A stretch of 64,000 bases of DNA from Bradyrhizobium sp. CCGE-LA001 (GCF_000296215.2 NZ_CP013949.1:3341501-3405500), one strand, 5' to 3'; counted from the first letter of the stretch, positions 23,007 through 32,038 are shown. A program made the numbers and translations. Notes: a model not told the origin generated them from the letters alone.

Positions 23007-25949
23007 GTGCTTATCAAGCGAACACATCAGCGTTCCGATCGCCGCGGCTCCGTTGCCGAGTCCCTTGCGGGCCAGGGCGGAGGACTTGATCGCCGTACGT
23101 TCCTGCGCAGGTCGGGCCTTGCCGGCGGCGCTCTTGCCGCACTGGGGACCTTGCCGGTCGGCAGTGTGCGCAAGGCTGAAGCGGCCGCAGCCGGCCCGCT
23201 CGCCGCCGGCGCCGTCGTCAAGAAAAGCATCTGCACGCACTGCGCGGTGGGCTGCACAGTCACGGCGGAAGTGCTCAACGGAGTCTGGGTCGGGCAAGAG
23301 CCGAGCTGGGATTCGCCGATCAACCGCGGCTCGCATTGCGCCAAGGGCGCCTCGGTGCGCGAGCTCGTGCACAGCGATCGCCGTCTGCGCTATCCGATGA
23401 AGCTCGTGAACGGGCAATGGACGCGCGTGTCGTGGGATACGGCGGTGAACGAGATCGGCGACAAGCTGCTCCAGGTCCGCGAGAAGTCGGGCAGCGATTC
23501 CGTCTACTGGCTCGGCTCGGCCAAGATGACGAACGAAGGCTCCTACCTGTTCCGCAAGCTCGGTGCGTTCTGGGGCACCAACAACACCGACCATCAGGCC
23601 CGTATCTGCCACTCCACCACCGTCACCGGCGTCGCCAACACCTGGGGCTATGGCGCGATGACGAACAGCATCAACGACATGCGCAACTCCAAGACGATGC
23701 TGTTCATCGGCAGCAACGCGGCGGAAGCGCATCCCGTCAGCATGCAGCACCTGCTCGAAGGCAAAGAGCTCAACAAGGCGAATTTCATCGTCTTCGATCC
23801 GCGCCTGACCCGCACCGCGGCGCACGCCACCGAATATGTCCGCATCCGCCCCGGCACCGACATTCCCGTGCTCTACGGAATGATGTGGCACATCCTGAAG
23901 AACGGCTGGGAAGACAAGGAGTTCATCGCGCAACGCGTCTACGGCTTCGACGACCTGCGCAAGGAAGTCGAGAAATGGAATCCGCAGGAGGTCGAACGCG
24001 TTACCGGCGTGCCGGCAGCCCAGCTCGAGCGCGTCGCCAAGATGTTTGCGACGGTCAAGCCCGCGACCATCATCTGGTGCATGGGCCAGACTCAGCACAC
24101 GGTCGGCACCGCCAATGTGCGGGCGAGCTGCATCGCCCTGTTGATGACCGGCAATGTCGGCAAGGCCGGCGCCGGCGCCAACATCTTGCGCGGCCATGAC
24201 AACGTGCAGGGTGCGACCGACGTCGGTCTCGATATCGTGACTCTGCCGTTCTACTACGGCCTTGCGGAGGGCGCTTGGAAGCACTGGTCGCGCGTGTGGG
24301 AGGTCGACTACGAATATCTGGTCTCCCGCTTCGACGAGAAGAAGCAGATGGAGACCCCAGGCATCCCGCTGACACGCTGGTTCGATGCCGCGCTGTTGCC
24401 GAAGGCGGATGTCGCTCAGAAGGACAACGTCAAGGCCGTCTTCGTCCAAGGCCACGCCAGCAACAGCATCACCCGCATTCCGGAGTCGATGAAGGGTCTG
24501 AAAGCGCTGGATCTCTTGGTGATCGCGGATCCGCACCCGACGACCTGGGCGTCTCTGGCCGTGGAGGCGGGACGCAAGGACGGGGTTTATATCCTGCCCG
24601 TGGCAACGCAGTTCGAATGCGCGGGATCGCGCGTCGCCTCCAATCGGTCGATGCAGTGGGGCGAGCAGATCGTCAAGCCGATCTTCGAGTCCAAGGATGA
24701 TCTCGAGATCATCTATCTAATGGCGAAGAAGTTCGGCTTCGCCGACAAGATGTTCAAGAACATCAAGGTCGAGAACAATCTTCCCCTCGCTGAAGACGTG
24801 CTGCGCGAGATCAACCGCGGAAGCTGGTCGACCGGCTATTGCGGCCAGTCGCCTGAGCGCATCAAGGCGCACATGAAGAACCAGAACAAGTTCGATCTGG
24901 TGACGATGCGCGCGCCAAAAGACGATCCGGAGGTCGGCGGCGACTATTACGGTCTGCCGTGGCCGTGCTGGGGCTCGCCCGAGGTGAAGCATCCGGGATC
25001 GCCATTGCTCTACAACAACAATCTGCACGTGATGGACGGCGGCGGCGCGTTCCGGCCCCGGTTCGGCATCGAGCGCGAGGAAAAGCTGCCGGACGGGACG
25101 ACGCGGAAAGTGAGCCTGCTTGCCGACAAGTCCTTTTCCAAGGGCTCGGAGATCGAGGACGGCTACCCCGAGTTCACGCTGGCGAGCCTGAAGAAGCTCG
25201 GTTGGGACACGGATCTCACCGAGGCCGAGATGGCAACTATCCAGAGGGTCAATCCGGCCAATCCGGATGCGGTGTCCTGGGCGACGGACCTCTCGGGCGG
25301 CATCCAGCGCGTCGCGCTGAAGCACGGCTGCGTGCCGTTCGGCAACGGCAAGGCGCGCATGAATGCGTTCGGTCTGCCGGATCCGATCCCGGTGCATCGC
25401 GAGCCGATCTATACGCCGCGCGTCGATCTGGTGGAAAAATATCCGACTCTGCCCGACGCCAGGCAGTTCCGTCTGCCCAATATCGGCTTCTCGGTGCAGA
25501 AGGCGGCGGTCGAGAAGGGGATCGCGAAGCAGTTTCCGCTCATCCTCTCCTCGGGTCGTCTGGTGGAGTATGAGGGCGGCGGCGAGGAGACGCGCACCAA
25601 TCCGTGGCTCGCCGAGTTGCAGCAGGACATGTTCATCGAGATCAGCCCGGCCGATGCCGCCGATCGCGGCATCAAGGACGGCGGCTGGGTCTGGGTGAGC
25701 GGCGCCGAGAACAACTCGCGGGCCAGGATGAAGGCGCTGGTGACCGAACGCGTCGGCAAGGGCGTCGCCTGGATGCCGTTCCATTTCGGCGGTTGGCTCG
25801 GCGGTGTCGATTTGCGCAAGAACTATCCCGCCGGTACTGACCCGATTGTGCTGGGCGAGAGCGCAAACACGATCACGAGCTACGGCTACGATCCTGCAAC
25901 GGGCATGCAGGAGCCGAAGGTCACGCTTTGTCAGATCGTCGCGGCTTGA
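23007..25949 (+). CDS. fdhA: formate dehydrogenase alpha subunit (molybdopterin, Tat-exported)
   Basis: A 980-residue molybdenum/tungsten bis-MGD enzyme that oxidises formate to CO2. Twin-arginine signal LDRRTFLRRSG (Arg29-30) targets it to the periplasm. The N-terminal 4Fe-4S cluster is held by Cys76, Cys79, Cys83 and Cys111, followed by Lys113. The metal ligand is Cys201 in QARICHSTTVTG, where E. coli FdnG has selenocysteine, followed by the catalytic His202. C-terminal dinucleotide-binding elements (VEYEGGGEETRTNP) are present. Start is GTG after GGGAGG. With the beta and gamma genes it forms a membrane-bound respiratory complex. FdhD and FdhE are not in the window. Confidence 0.95.
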   Translation: MLIKRTHQRSDRRGSVAESLAGQGGGLDRRTFLRRSGLAGGALAALGTLPVGSVRKAEAAAAGPLAAGAVVKKSICTHCAVGCTVTAEVLNGVWVGQEPSWDSPINRGSHCAKGASVRELVHSDRRLRYPMKLVNGQWTRVSWDTAVNEIGDKLLQVREKSGSDSVYWLGSAKMTNEGSYLFRKLGAFWGTNNTDHQARICHSTTVTGVANTWGYGAMTNSINDMRNSKTMLFIGSNAAEAHPVSMQHLLEGKELNKANFIVFDPRLTRTAAHATEYVRIRPGTDIPVLYGMMWHILKNGWEDKEFIAQRVYGFDDLRKEVEKWNPQEVERVTGVPAAQLERVAKMFATVKPATIIWCMGQTQHTVGTANVRASCIALLMTGNVGKAGAGANILRGHDNVQGATDVGLDIVTLPFYYGLAEGAWKHWSRVWEVDYEYLVSRFDEKKQMETPGIPLTRWFDAALLPKADVAQKDNVKAVFVQGHASNSITRIPESMKGLKALDLLVIADPHPTTWASLAVEAGRKDGVYILPVATQFECAGSRVASNRSMQWGEQIVKPIFESKDDLEIIYLMAKKFGFADKMFKNIKVENNLPLAEDVLREINRGSWSTGYCGQSPERIKAHMKNQNKFDLVTMRAPKDDPEVGGDYYGLPWPCWGSPEVKHPGSPLLYNNNLHVMDGGGAFRPRFGIEREEKLPDGTTRKVSLLADKSFSKGSEIEDGYPEFTLASLKKLGWDTDLTEAEMATIQRVNPANPDAVSWATDLSGGIQRVALKHGCVPFGNGKARMNAFGLPDPIPVHREPIYTPRVDLVEKYPTLPDARQFRLPNIGFSVQKAAVEKGIAKQFPLILSSGRLVEYEGGGEETRTNPWLAELQQDMFIEISPADAADRGIKDGGWVWVSGAENNSRARMKALVTERVGKGVAWMPFHFGGWLGGVDLRKNYPAGTDPIVLGESANTITSYGYDPATGMQEPKVTLCQIVAA

Positions 25950-25962
25950 GGGAGCAACGAAC

Positions 25963-26559
25963 ATGGCTCGAATGAAGTTTCTCTGCGACGCTGACCGCTG
26001 CATCGAGTGCAACGCCTGCGTCACCGCCTGCAAGAACGAGCACGAGGTGCCCTGGGGCATCAACCGGCGCCGCGTCGTCACCATCAACGACGGCAAGCCG
26101 GGCGAACGATCGATCTCGATGGCCTGCATGCACTGCACCGACGCGCCTTGCGCGGCGGTTTGCCCGGTCAACTGCTTCTACACCACGGCGGATGCCGTGG
26201 TGCTGCACTCCAAGGACCTCTGCATCGGCTGCGGCTATTGCTTCTACGCCTGTCCGTTCGGCGCGCCGCAATACCCGAAGGTCGGCAATTTCGGCTCGCG
26301 CGGCAAGATGGACAAATGCACCTATTGCGCCGGCGGCCCCGAAGCCGACGGCAGCAAGGAGGAGTACGAGAAATACGGCGCGAACCGGCTGGCCGAAGGC
26401 AAGCTGCCGCTCTGCGCTGAAATGTGCTCGACCAAATCGTTGCTTGCGGGCGACGGCGAGATCATCGCCCAGATCTACAAGGAGCGCGTCATGAAGCGCG
26501 GCTATGGCTCGGGCGCATGGGGTTGGAAGACCGCCTATCGCGAGTCGATCGAATCTTGA
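25963..26559 (+). CDS. fdh3B: formate dehydrogenase beta subunit (FDH3 type, 4Fe-4S)
   Basis: A 198-residue electron-transfer subunit with four cysteine-rich 4Fe-4S sites: CIECNACVTACKNEH, CMHCTDAPCAAVCP, CIGCGYCFYACPFGAP and the split CTYC...CAEMCSTKS. It passes electrons from the alpha subunit to the membrane cytochrome. No signal peptide of its own, so it probably travels with the Tat-exported alpha subunit. The start ATG at 25963 lies 13 bp after the alpha stop with a GGGAGC site. The sequence is typical of the FDH3 beta family of rhizobia. Confidence 0.93.
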   Translation: MARMKFLCDADRCIECNACVTACKNEHEVPWGINRRRVVTINDGKPGERSISMACMHCTDAPCAAVCPVNCFYTTADAVVLHSKDLCIGCGYCFYACPFGAPQYPKVGNFGSRGKMDKCTYCAGGPEADGSKEEYEKYGANRLAEGKLPLCAEMCSTKSLLAGDGEIIAQIYKERVMKRGYGSGAWGWKTAYRESIES

Positions 26560-26595
26560 GATAGGCAGCTGAGGGCGCGCAAGACCGGGGAGGAC

Positions 26596-27600
26596 GTGAT
26601 GGCGTCATTTGGAAGGTTCATTCGCCTGGTTTTCGGCGTTTGCACGCTGCTTCTCTTGGTGATGGCGGCGCCCGCGAGCGCCCAACAGGTCAATCCGACT
26701 GCAAGCTCGGTGAGGGAGCAGCAACTTCTGCAGGAGCTGAACCGGATTCAAGGGCGTGTCAGCATCCCGGATCAGCGGTCCGGCGTCCTCGAGCAGCCGC
26801 AGGGACGGGAATGGCGGGAATTCCGCATGGTGACGCTGCCCTGGATCGGCGGCATTGCCATCATCGGAATGATCGCCCTGATCATGATCTTCTATCTCAC
26901 CCGCGGCATGGTTCGGCTGGAAAGCGGCCGCTCGGGCCGCACCATCGTGCGCTTCAACGGCTTCGAGCGTTTCGTGCACTGGATGACGGCAACCTGCTTC
27001 ATCATCCTGGCGATCTCCGGCCTCAACGTCACCTTTGGCCGGCAGCTGCTTTTGCCGCTGATCGGTTTCGAGGCCTTCTCCGAATGGTCGCAATGGGCGA
27101 AATACGCCCACAATTATCTGAGCTTCCCGTTCACTCTTGGGGTCGTGCTGATCTTCCTGATGTGGATCGGCGGTAACATTCCCGGCAAGGCGGATATCGA
27201 ATGGGCCAAGCGCGGTGGCGGCCTGATCGGGCACGACCATCCACCGGCCTACCGCTTTAATGGCGGCCAGAAGATGATCTACTGGATCGTCGTGATCGGC
27301 GGTGGGCTCGTCGCCGCGAGCGGCTATGCGCTGATGTTCCCGTTCTACGGCACGGGCATCGAAGGCATGCAACTGGCCCAGATCGTCCACTCCATCGTCG
27401 CGGTCCTGTTCGTCGCAGCGATGATCGGGCACATCTATATCGGCACCATCGGAATGGAAGGTGCATTCGAGGCCATGGGCTCCGGCGAAGTCGACGTCAA
27501 CTGGGCCCGCGAGCACCATAGCCTCTGGCTCGAGCAGCAGAAGGCGCGAACGGGTCCAAACGACAGTCAGCCTCAACCTGCGACCGCGGCGGCCGAGTAG
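26596..27600 (+). CDS. formate dehydrogenase gamma subunit (cytochrome b556)
   Basis: A 334-residue membrane subunit. An N-terminal signal-like segment (VFGVCTLLLLVMAAPASA) precedes a soluble linker, a first helix (GGIAIIGMIALIMIFYL), then the FdnI/FdoI-type four-helix diheme cytochrome b core (FERFVHWMTATCFIILAISG; KYAHNYLSFPF; HSIVAVLFVAAMIGHIYIG). Candidate heme ligands are the His residues in those helices. It passes electrons to quinone. The N-terminal extension is longer than in E. coli FdnI. GTG at 26596 or ATG one codon later may be used. Last gene of the operon. Confidence 0.92.
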   Translation: MMASFGRFIRLVFGVCTLLLLVMAAPASAQQVNPTASSVREQQLLQELNRIQGRVSIPDQRSGVLEQPQGREWREFRMVTLPWIGGIAIIGMIALIMIFYLTRGMVRLESGRSGRTIVRFNGFERFVHWMTATCFIILAISGLNVTFGRQLLLPLIGFEAFSEWSQWAKYAHNYLSFPFTLGVVLIFLMWIGGNIPGKADIEWAKRGGGLIGHDHPPAYRFNGGQKMIYWIVVIGGGLVAASGYALMFPFYGTGIEGMQLAQIVHSIVAVLFVAAMIGHIYIGTIGMEGAFEAMGSGEVDVNWAREHHSLWLEQQKARTGPNDSQPQPATAAAE

Positions 27601-27631
27601 CGCGAAGAGCCTAAAAGGGAGACGGCCTGCT

Positions 27632-27835
27632 CTAGCGTGCGGTCTCTTTCGCAAACAAGACCGAGCGGTCCTGCATCTCCTGTTCAGGAAGCTTGTTGGC
27701 CTGCCCTGCCTGCAGCTCCTCGATGGATGGCATGCCGCTCCGACCGTAATGGAACAGGACATGTGATCTGAGCACGCTGGTGGCCGCACCGGCGAGAAGC
27801 ACGGCTGCAATGAGCGAGAGCATGAGGCGTTTCAT
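27632..27835 (-). CDS. small hypothetical exported or membrane-anchored protein
   Basis: A 67-residue protein with signal/anchor MKRLMLSLIAAVLLAGAATS followed by a polar stretch containing a short IEELQAGQANKLPEQEMQD helix. The ATG at 27835 is preferred because a CGGAG site lies 6 bp upstream; an ATG two codons earlier would abut that site. It converges with the formate dehydrogenase gamma gene (31 bp apart). No family is recognised. Confidence 0.55.
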   Translation of the reverse strand: MKRLMLSLIAAVLLAGAATSVLRSHVLFHYGRSGMPSIEELQAGQANKLPEQEMQDRSVLFAKETAR

Positions 27836-27900
27836 GCGCATCTCCGTTTGCCATGTCCACCCGACACGATGGATACACGGAGATTGTCTCGCGCGATGTG

Positions 27901-28047
27901 GGCCACCTCACAGTCGAGCACGACATGCCGATGGTGATGACGGTCTCCGACCGCTTCGTGGTGCTCAACTACGGCCGCATCATCGCGGAAGGGCCGTCCG
28001 ACGAGATCCGCAACGATCCGGCAGTCATCGAAGCCTATCTCGCATGA
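27901..28047 (+). pseudogene. remnant of a LivG-type ABC transporter ATPase (C-terminal end only)
   Basis: About 45 codons encode LTVEHDMPMVMTVSDRFVVL, then NYGRIIAEG and an EIRNDPAVIEAYLA end. This is the D-loop/H-loop and C-terminus of a branched-chain amino acid ABC transporter ATPase (LivG). The P-loop, Q-loop and signature motif are missing, and the sequence upstream is unrelated. A reading frame from 27853 exists but cannot make a working ATPase. It is followed by an ATGA junction into a LivF-like start, so the normal livG-livF order survives. Confidence 0.8.
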
Positions 28048-28103
28048 AGGGGGACGTGCTTGAGGTCCAGGACATGGCGTGTGGGTACAGCGGCGTCACC
28101 GGA
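28044..28103 (+). pseudogene. remnant of a LivF-type ABC transporter ATPase (N-terminal end only)
   Basis: Overlapping the LivG-like stop (ATGA), about 20 codons read MKGDVLEVQDMACGYSGVTG, the typical first beta strand of LivF, and then similarity stops before the Walker A motif. With the LivG remnant this shows that a deletion removed most of a liv transporter operon at this place. The breakpoint lies just ahead of the dispersed repeat copy ending near 28145. Confidence 0.65.
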
Positions 28104-28144
28104 CGCGCGGGAGCAACAAGCGCCGCGATGATGGCATCCTGCTT

Positions 28145-28244
28145 CTGTTTTGCCCGACGTGTCAAAGGCTCGATGGTGCCGACCTGACTGTAAAATTCGT
28201 CTTTGAAAACAAAGACATCTCTACTGTGCATGGGGTTGTTTTCG
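28145..28244 (-). repeat. dispersed intergenic repeat, copy 1
   Basis: Read on the minus strand, this ~100-bp element has a conserved left end (28222-28244, including AACCCCATGCACAGTA) and a conserved right end (28145-28165, including CGTCGGGCAAAACAG). A variable centre of 56 bp separates them. The same ends occur in the same order at 62836-62945. It lies 4 bp downstream of the hydrolase stop codon, on the same strand. It resembles sequence I associate with repeated intergenic elements in Bradyrhizobium. Confidence 0.7.
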
Positions 28245-28248
28245 CAGC

Positions 28249-29109
28249 TCAGTCCAGCAACCGGCGGACGGCGTCGACGAGGACCCCGTCTGGCCGCCGC
28301 AGGGCCTCGAGAATGGTGAAATGGTCGGCGCCCTCGACCGGAATGAGCTTGCCGGGCGCCTTCGCCGCAGTGCGCTTGTCGTGGAGATTGATGGAATCGC
28401 ACACCAGCGCCGGCAGCTCGTTGCGGCCATAGGCGATGTCGAGCCGCTTCGGCGTGGGGGGCAGGCGCAGCGGCGACAGCGTGGCGATTTCCTCATCGGT
28501 GAGCTTCAGCGCGTTATTGAGGTTGGTATCGCGGATGGGCGCGAGCTCATACACGCCTGAGATCGCCAGTCCCGCATGGACACTCGGATGGTCCAGCGCC
28601 ATCGCTGCGAGATGGGCGCCGGCGGACCATCCCGACAAAACGACCGGTCCGGCAGCGCCATAGGACGCGCCATCGGCGGCGAGCCAGTCGAGCGCGCGCG
28701 GGACTTCGGCGACGATGTCGGTGAGGGACACTTCCGGCGCCAGCGAATAGCCGGGAATGGCAACCGACCAGCCATGGGCGGCGATGCCATCGACGAGCAT
28801 GGCGAACAACTCGCGCGAATTGCGCTGCCAGTAACCGCCATGCAGGAACACCAGGCATGGCGCCTCAGGCCTGGCAGCCGGGTAGAGATCGATCTTGTTG
28901 TTCGCTCGCTGACCGTAAGCCATATCGAGGTGGGATTTCCGCGTGCCTCGCAGCCGGCCAGAGGCTTCGTTCCGTTCGGCGATCAGGGCCGCGCTGTTCT
29001 TGACGGCTGCGTTGTTATCATAGGCAGCATCGCGTTCCGCCTGGGACAGCCCGGACCATGCGGAACGGGGATCGAGCGGCCGACCTGTCGAAGGAGCATT
29101 CTCAACCAT
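28249..29109 (-). CDS. alpha/beta hydrolase (kynurenine formamidase / BD-FAE-like)
   Basis: A 286-residue soluble hydrolase. It has the oxyanion-loop motif HGGYW (in LVFLHGGYWQRN), the nucleophile elbow GWSAG (Ser), and late Asp and His (GADHF near residue 260) completing the triad. The HGGYW pattern is shared by arylformamidases (KynB/BNA7-like) and bacterial esterases. No signal peptide, so it is cytoplasmic. The neighbouring genes give no pathway: a repeat element downstream and a long gene-free stretch upstream. A kynurenine or small-ester substrate is possible but unproven. Confidence 0.87.
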   Translation of the reverse strand: MVENAPSTGRPLDPRSAWSGLSQAERDAAYDNNAAVKNSAALIAERNEASGRLRGTRKSHLDMAYGQRANNKIDLYPAARPEAPCLVFLHGGYWQRNSRELFAMLVDGIAAHGWSVAIPGYSLAPEVSLTDIVAEVPRALDWLAADGASYGAAGPVVLSGWSAGAHLAAMALDHPSVHAGLAISGVYELAPIRDTNLNNALKLTDEEIATLSPLRLPPTPKRLDIAYGRNELPALVCDSINLHDKRTAAKAPGKLIPVEGADHFTILEALRRPDGVLVDAVRRLLD

Positions 29110-29536
29110 AATCTCTCCGATACGGCCCTGGAGGCATTCTTGTCCCCCACCTCAGTTGCAATCTAACCGCGGCATCGCGATGCCCGCGCGCCATGCACCT
29201 GTCAATCCGGATTGTCGGGAAAACAGCTGAAAGGCGATGGACGCGGCTGAAGCCTTCTATCAGAGCGTTGATCCGATGATGCATCAAGCGCTCATTTGTC
29301 CAGCAGACCATGCCATGTCGTCGCTGGTTGTCTGCGAGCCTGTGTGGTCTGACGATATCTAATCTGCCAATTCCGAAACCACTGCGATCCACCATTGACG
29401 TGGATCAATCACGACTCCTGCCGGCGGCGTCCAGCTGCGCATAGCCGAGCAGCTGACCTGATGCAGCTGCGGCGACACAGCCGTCTCGGAACTCCGTGAC
29501 CAAAGACAACGAGCCAGTTGCAATGCGGTGGACGCT
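29110..29536. other. 427-bp stretch without a convincing gene
   Basis: Between the divergent hydrolase and K+ channel genes I find no frame with gene-like composition or a ribosome-binding site. The only recognised element is the FixK-type box at 29395-29408. Base composition is less GC-rich than in the flanking genes, as expected of a regulatory or decayed region. Confidence 0.55.
29395..29408. promoter_or_regulatory. FNR/FixK-type box (TTGACGTGGATCAA)
   Basis: TTGAC-N4-ATCAA, one base from the perfect inverted repeat TTGAT-N4-ATCAA recognised by FNR/FixK proteins. It lies about 130 bp before the K+ channel start. One of six such boxes between 29 and 49 kb, beside a FixK-like gene. Confidence 0.65.
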
Positions 29537-29986
29537 ATGATGCTTCCGTTTCTCGTCGGCACGCTGGTTAGCCTGGCTTGTATCGGATTGCACGCACTGG
29601 TGACGGTCGTTGCGGTCAGTATCGCCCGCAGCGCGGGTTTGCGTCACACGGCACGGCCGAGATCGCACTTGATGGGCGTGATGATGGCCACGGCCGTGGT
29701 ATTGATGGTCGCTCATGTACTGGAAGTCCTCGTGTGGGCAGCGACTTACAGCATCGTCGGCGCTGCAGCTGCTGAAGACGGGCTGCTCTATTTCGCGTTC
29801 GTCAATTATACGACTCTCGGCTACGGCGATATCACACCTGTGCGCGAGTGGCGGCTCATTGGCCCGCTGACAGCCATGAATGGGGTGCTGCTGTTTGGAT
29901 GGTCGGCGGCCGTGCTGTTCGAGGTCCTTCGCAAGACGCTCGACCATCTCGAAGCCGCCAAGGCGCCTCGATCAGCTTCGGGGTAA
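29537..29986 (+). CDS. two-helix potassium channel pore protein
   Basis: A ~149-residue membrane protein with an N-terminal helix (PFLVGTLVSLACIGLHALV), a second helix, a pore loop with the selectivity filter TTLGYGDI (in FVNYTTLGYGDITPV) and a final helix (LTAMNGVLLFGWSAAVLFEV). It matches the ion-channel (Ion_trans_2) family, and likely tetramerises in the inner membrane. There is no RCK/TrkA regulatory domain, so gating is not evident. The start is ATG 29537, or GTG 9 bp earlier. A FixK-type box upstream suggests induction under low oxygen. Confidence 0.88.
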   Translation: MMLPFLVGTLVSLACIGLHALVTVVAVSIARSAGLRHTARPRSHLMGVMMATAVVLMVAHVLEVLVWAATYSIVGAAAAEDGLLYFAFVNYTTLGYGDITPVREWRLIGPLTAMNGVLLFGWSAAVLFEVLRKTLDHLEAAKAPRSASG

Positions 29987-30245
29987 TTCGAGCACCGCAG
30001 TGGAGCAGCGTAGTGATATGATAATCGCGAACAGCGCGCCGAAGCCGACAGAACGTCGGCTAAAAATCCCGATGCCGTCAGGCGAGGAGGGCACTGGGGT
30101 TGGTGACGAAATGTCAGTATTCCTGTTGCTTTGCAGGCATTCAAATCATCGTCATCGGCGTATCGAAGGTCGCGCAATCGCCATTGAACGGCGCGTCAGG
30201 CGCCGTCTAATCGTCGCTGATCCAGGTGCGATCGAACCATATAGG

Positions 30246-30929
30246 TCAAGACTGCAGATCGAGACCGGCGAGCTGCTGCCGGTCGAGCAGAACGATCTGC
30301 CGCTGAGTGTTGCCCACGAAGCCGAGAACGCCGAGCTCATGCAGGCGTGAGAGAGCGCGCGAGACGGTTTCCAGCGTCAGGCCAAGGTAGTCCGCGATAT
30401 CGCGCCGCGACATCGGCAGCGCCATGACGCCCGCAGCCGTCAGACGCTTGTCCATCTCCAGCAGGAAAGCCGCGACCCGCTCCAGCGAGGTCTTGCGGCC
30501 TAGCAGCAACATGTGGTCCTCGGCATGCTGGAGATTGTTGGTGGTCATGCTCAGGAGATTTCTAGCCACCATTGCGTCGGTCTGGGCGACCGTTTCGAGA
30601 CTATGCCGCCTCACAAGGCGCACGGTGGTGTCGACGATCGCCTCGGTCGTAAACCGGTGCTCGCTACCATTTTCGAGCCCGAAGATGTCCCCGACGAGGT
30701 GGAATGCGCCGATCTGGCGCCGGCCGTCCGTTAGCAGCTTGTAACTTCGTACCGCTCCGGACTTGACTTGGTAGACATATTCCGCCGGCTCTTTCTCCCC
30801 GTAGATCTCGGATCCCTTTCGGTAGGAAAATTCGCTTAAACTGACCAACGCATTTGACTCACTTTTCATGCCGAGGTCACGGAGTGAATTGGGGCGTAAG
30901 GCGGAATCCGTTGTGATTCGAACAAACAT
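30246..30929 (-). CDS. FixK-like Crp/Fnr-family regulator
   Basis: A 227-residue regulator: effector domain (KGSEIYGEKEPAEYVYQVKS, GAFHLVGDIFGLENG) and C-terminal HTH with the recognition helix SRRDIADYLGLTLETVSRAL. The E-x2-SR pattern reads TTGAT half-sites. No cysteine is present, so unlike FNR it has no Fe-S cluster and, like FixK, would be controlled by its own expression. The start at 30929 follows a GAGGAG site by 8 bp and gives a FixK-like length. It stands divergent to a FixJ-like response regulator and close to several matching boxes; it is the likely local activator. Confidence 0.9.
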   Translation of the reverse strand: MFVRITTDSALRPNSLRDLGMKSESNALVSLSEFSYRKGSEIYGEKEPAEYVYQVKSGAVRSYKLLTDGRRQIGAFHLVGDIFGLENGSEHRFTTEAIVDTTVRLVRRHSLETVAQTDAMVARNLLSMTTNNLQHAEDHMLLLGRKTSLERVAAFLLEMDKRLTAAGVMALPMSRRDIADYLGLTLETVSRALSRLHELGVLGFVGNTQRQIVLLDRQQLAGLDLQS

Positions 30930-31235
30930 AGGCCAACTCCTCAGCTCAACGCCGAATTGGTCCGTCAGACGAAATTTGTAGCCGGAAATGCGCCGCGCTA
31001 TCCCACTCCCGCCCAAGTAGATTTACGAGTATGCTGGTGGTTCAATCCATTGGCCCAACGTTCATTGTACCAAGGGACAGGGCAGCCGCTTGGATGCGCA
31101 GGATGAGAAGTTGGCAGGCGCTGCGGGAATCTGGCTGATTGCATGACAGATATTTTGAACCCCAATTGTTGAAGATGATTCTGCGGCTTGAGGGGACTTC
31201 AATGGTCCCCGTAGGAATTGCGCGAGAGGTGGAAG

Positions 31236-31859
31236 GTGCCGGGCCTCGTTCACATTGTCGATGACGACGAGTCCTTTCGCACGGCGATCGAGCGCCGGCT
31301 GAAGCTCGCGGGCTACGATGTTGCCACTTATGCGTCATCACAAGCGCTGCTGGAGTCAGCGCCGAACGACGAGGAGGCGGGGTGCATTCTGCTCGACGTG
31401 CGGATACCGGGATTGAGCGGGCCCGAGTTACAGACCCGATTGGCCGCGTCCGGTTCGACTTTGCCGATCATCTTCCTGACGGGATATGCGGATACTCCAA
31501 CCACCGTGCGAGCGATCAAGGCCGGTGCGGAAGACTTCCTGACCAAGCCGATATCCTCCGAGCAGTTGATCGATGCCATCGAGCGCGCGCTGGCGAGCCA
31601 GCGGGTGTCACGCGCCCAGCGCAGCAGGCTCGATGTATTTCGAAGTCATCTGGCCTCCCTGACACACCGCGAGCGGCAGGTGTTCGATCTCATCGTGCGC
31701 GGCCGGATCAACAAGCAGATCGCGCATGAGCTCGGGACCACAGAACGGACCGTGAAAGCGCATCGTCACCAGGTGATGGAGAAGATGCAGGTCCATTCGC
31801 TTGCGGAACTCGTTTCGATCGCGGAACGATTGGGAATGCTCGATGTGAATGGCAAATAG
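31236..31859 (+). CDS. FixJ/NarL-type response regulator
   Basis: About 207 residues: receiver domain (acidic pocket VDDDESF, phosphoacceptor Asp in CILLDVRIPG, Thr in FLTGYAD, Lys in FLTKPIS) and a LuxR-type HTH (SLTHRERQVFDLIVRGRINK, AHELGTTERTVKAHRHQVME). This matches FixJ-family two-component regulators such as FixJ, TodT and StyR. The GTG at 31236 is favoured because GAGAGGTGG stands just before it; a TTG six codons earlier is possible. No kinase gene is adjacent. The divergent gene is FixK-like, recalling the FixJ-to-FixK cascade. Confidence 0.9.
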   Translation: MPGLVHIVDDDESFRTAIERRLKLAGYDVATYASSQALLESAPNDEEAGCILLDVRIPGLSGPELQTRLAASGSTLPIIFLTGYADTPTTVRAIKAGAEDFLTKPISSEQLIDAIERALASQRVSRAQRSRLDVFRSHLASLTHRERQVFDLIVRGRINKQIAHELGTTERTVKAHRHQVMEKMQVHSLAELVSIAERLGMLDVNGK

Positions 31860-32038
31860 CGCACCTGCTTTCAGTTCGCACAGTTCCCTTGATGTGACTT
31901 CCCGAAGGGACAATTGAAAAGACGTTGGCGATGCTGCCATGCAGACGAGTGTGCCCAATTTCCCAATGCGCGATGGAAGGCCGGGCCATAACGCGCTCAG
32001 CCGCAGACCACCACCGCTGGGACCCTTGAGAGGTCGCC

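Noticed and set aside
23607..23609. Possible selenocysteine codon at the formate dehydrogenase active site
   Set aside because: The codon is TGC (Cys201), not TGA, so the enzyme is the cysteine form.
22974..24536. Long minus-strand open frame opposite the formate dehydrogenase alpha gene
   Set aside because: No domain or start site; the plus strand encodes a complete molybdo-enzyme in the same place.
27853..28047. An intact small ATPase gene
   Set aside because: Lacks the Walker A, Q-loop and signature motifs; it is the tail of a deleted LivG gene.
28025..28231. Minus-strand peptide beginning MHSRDVFVFKDEFYSQ
   Set aside because: It lies inside the dispersed repeat, whose second copy does not keep the frame; not a gene.
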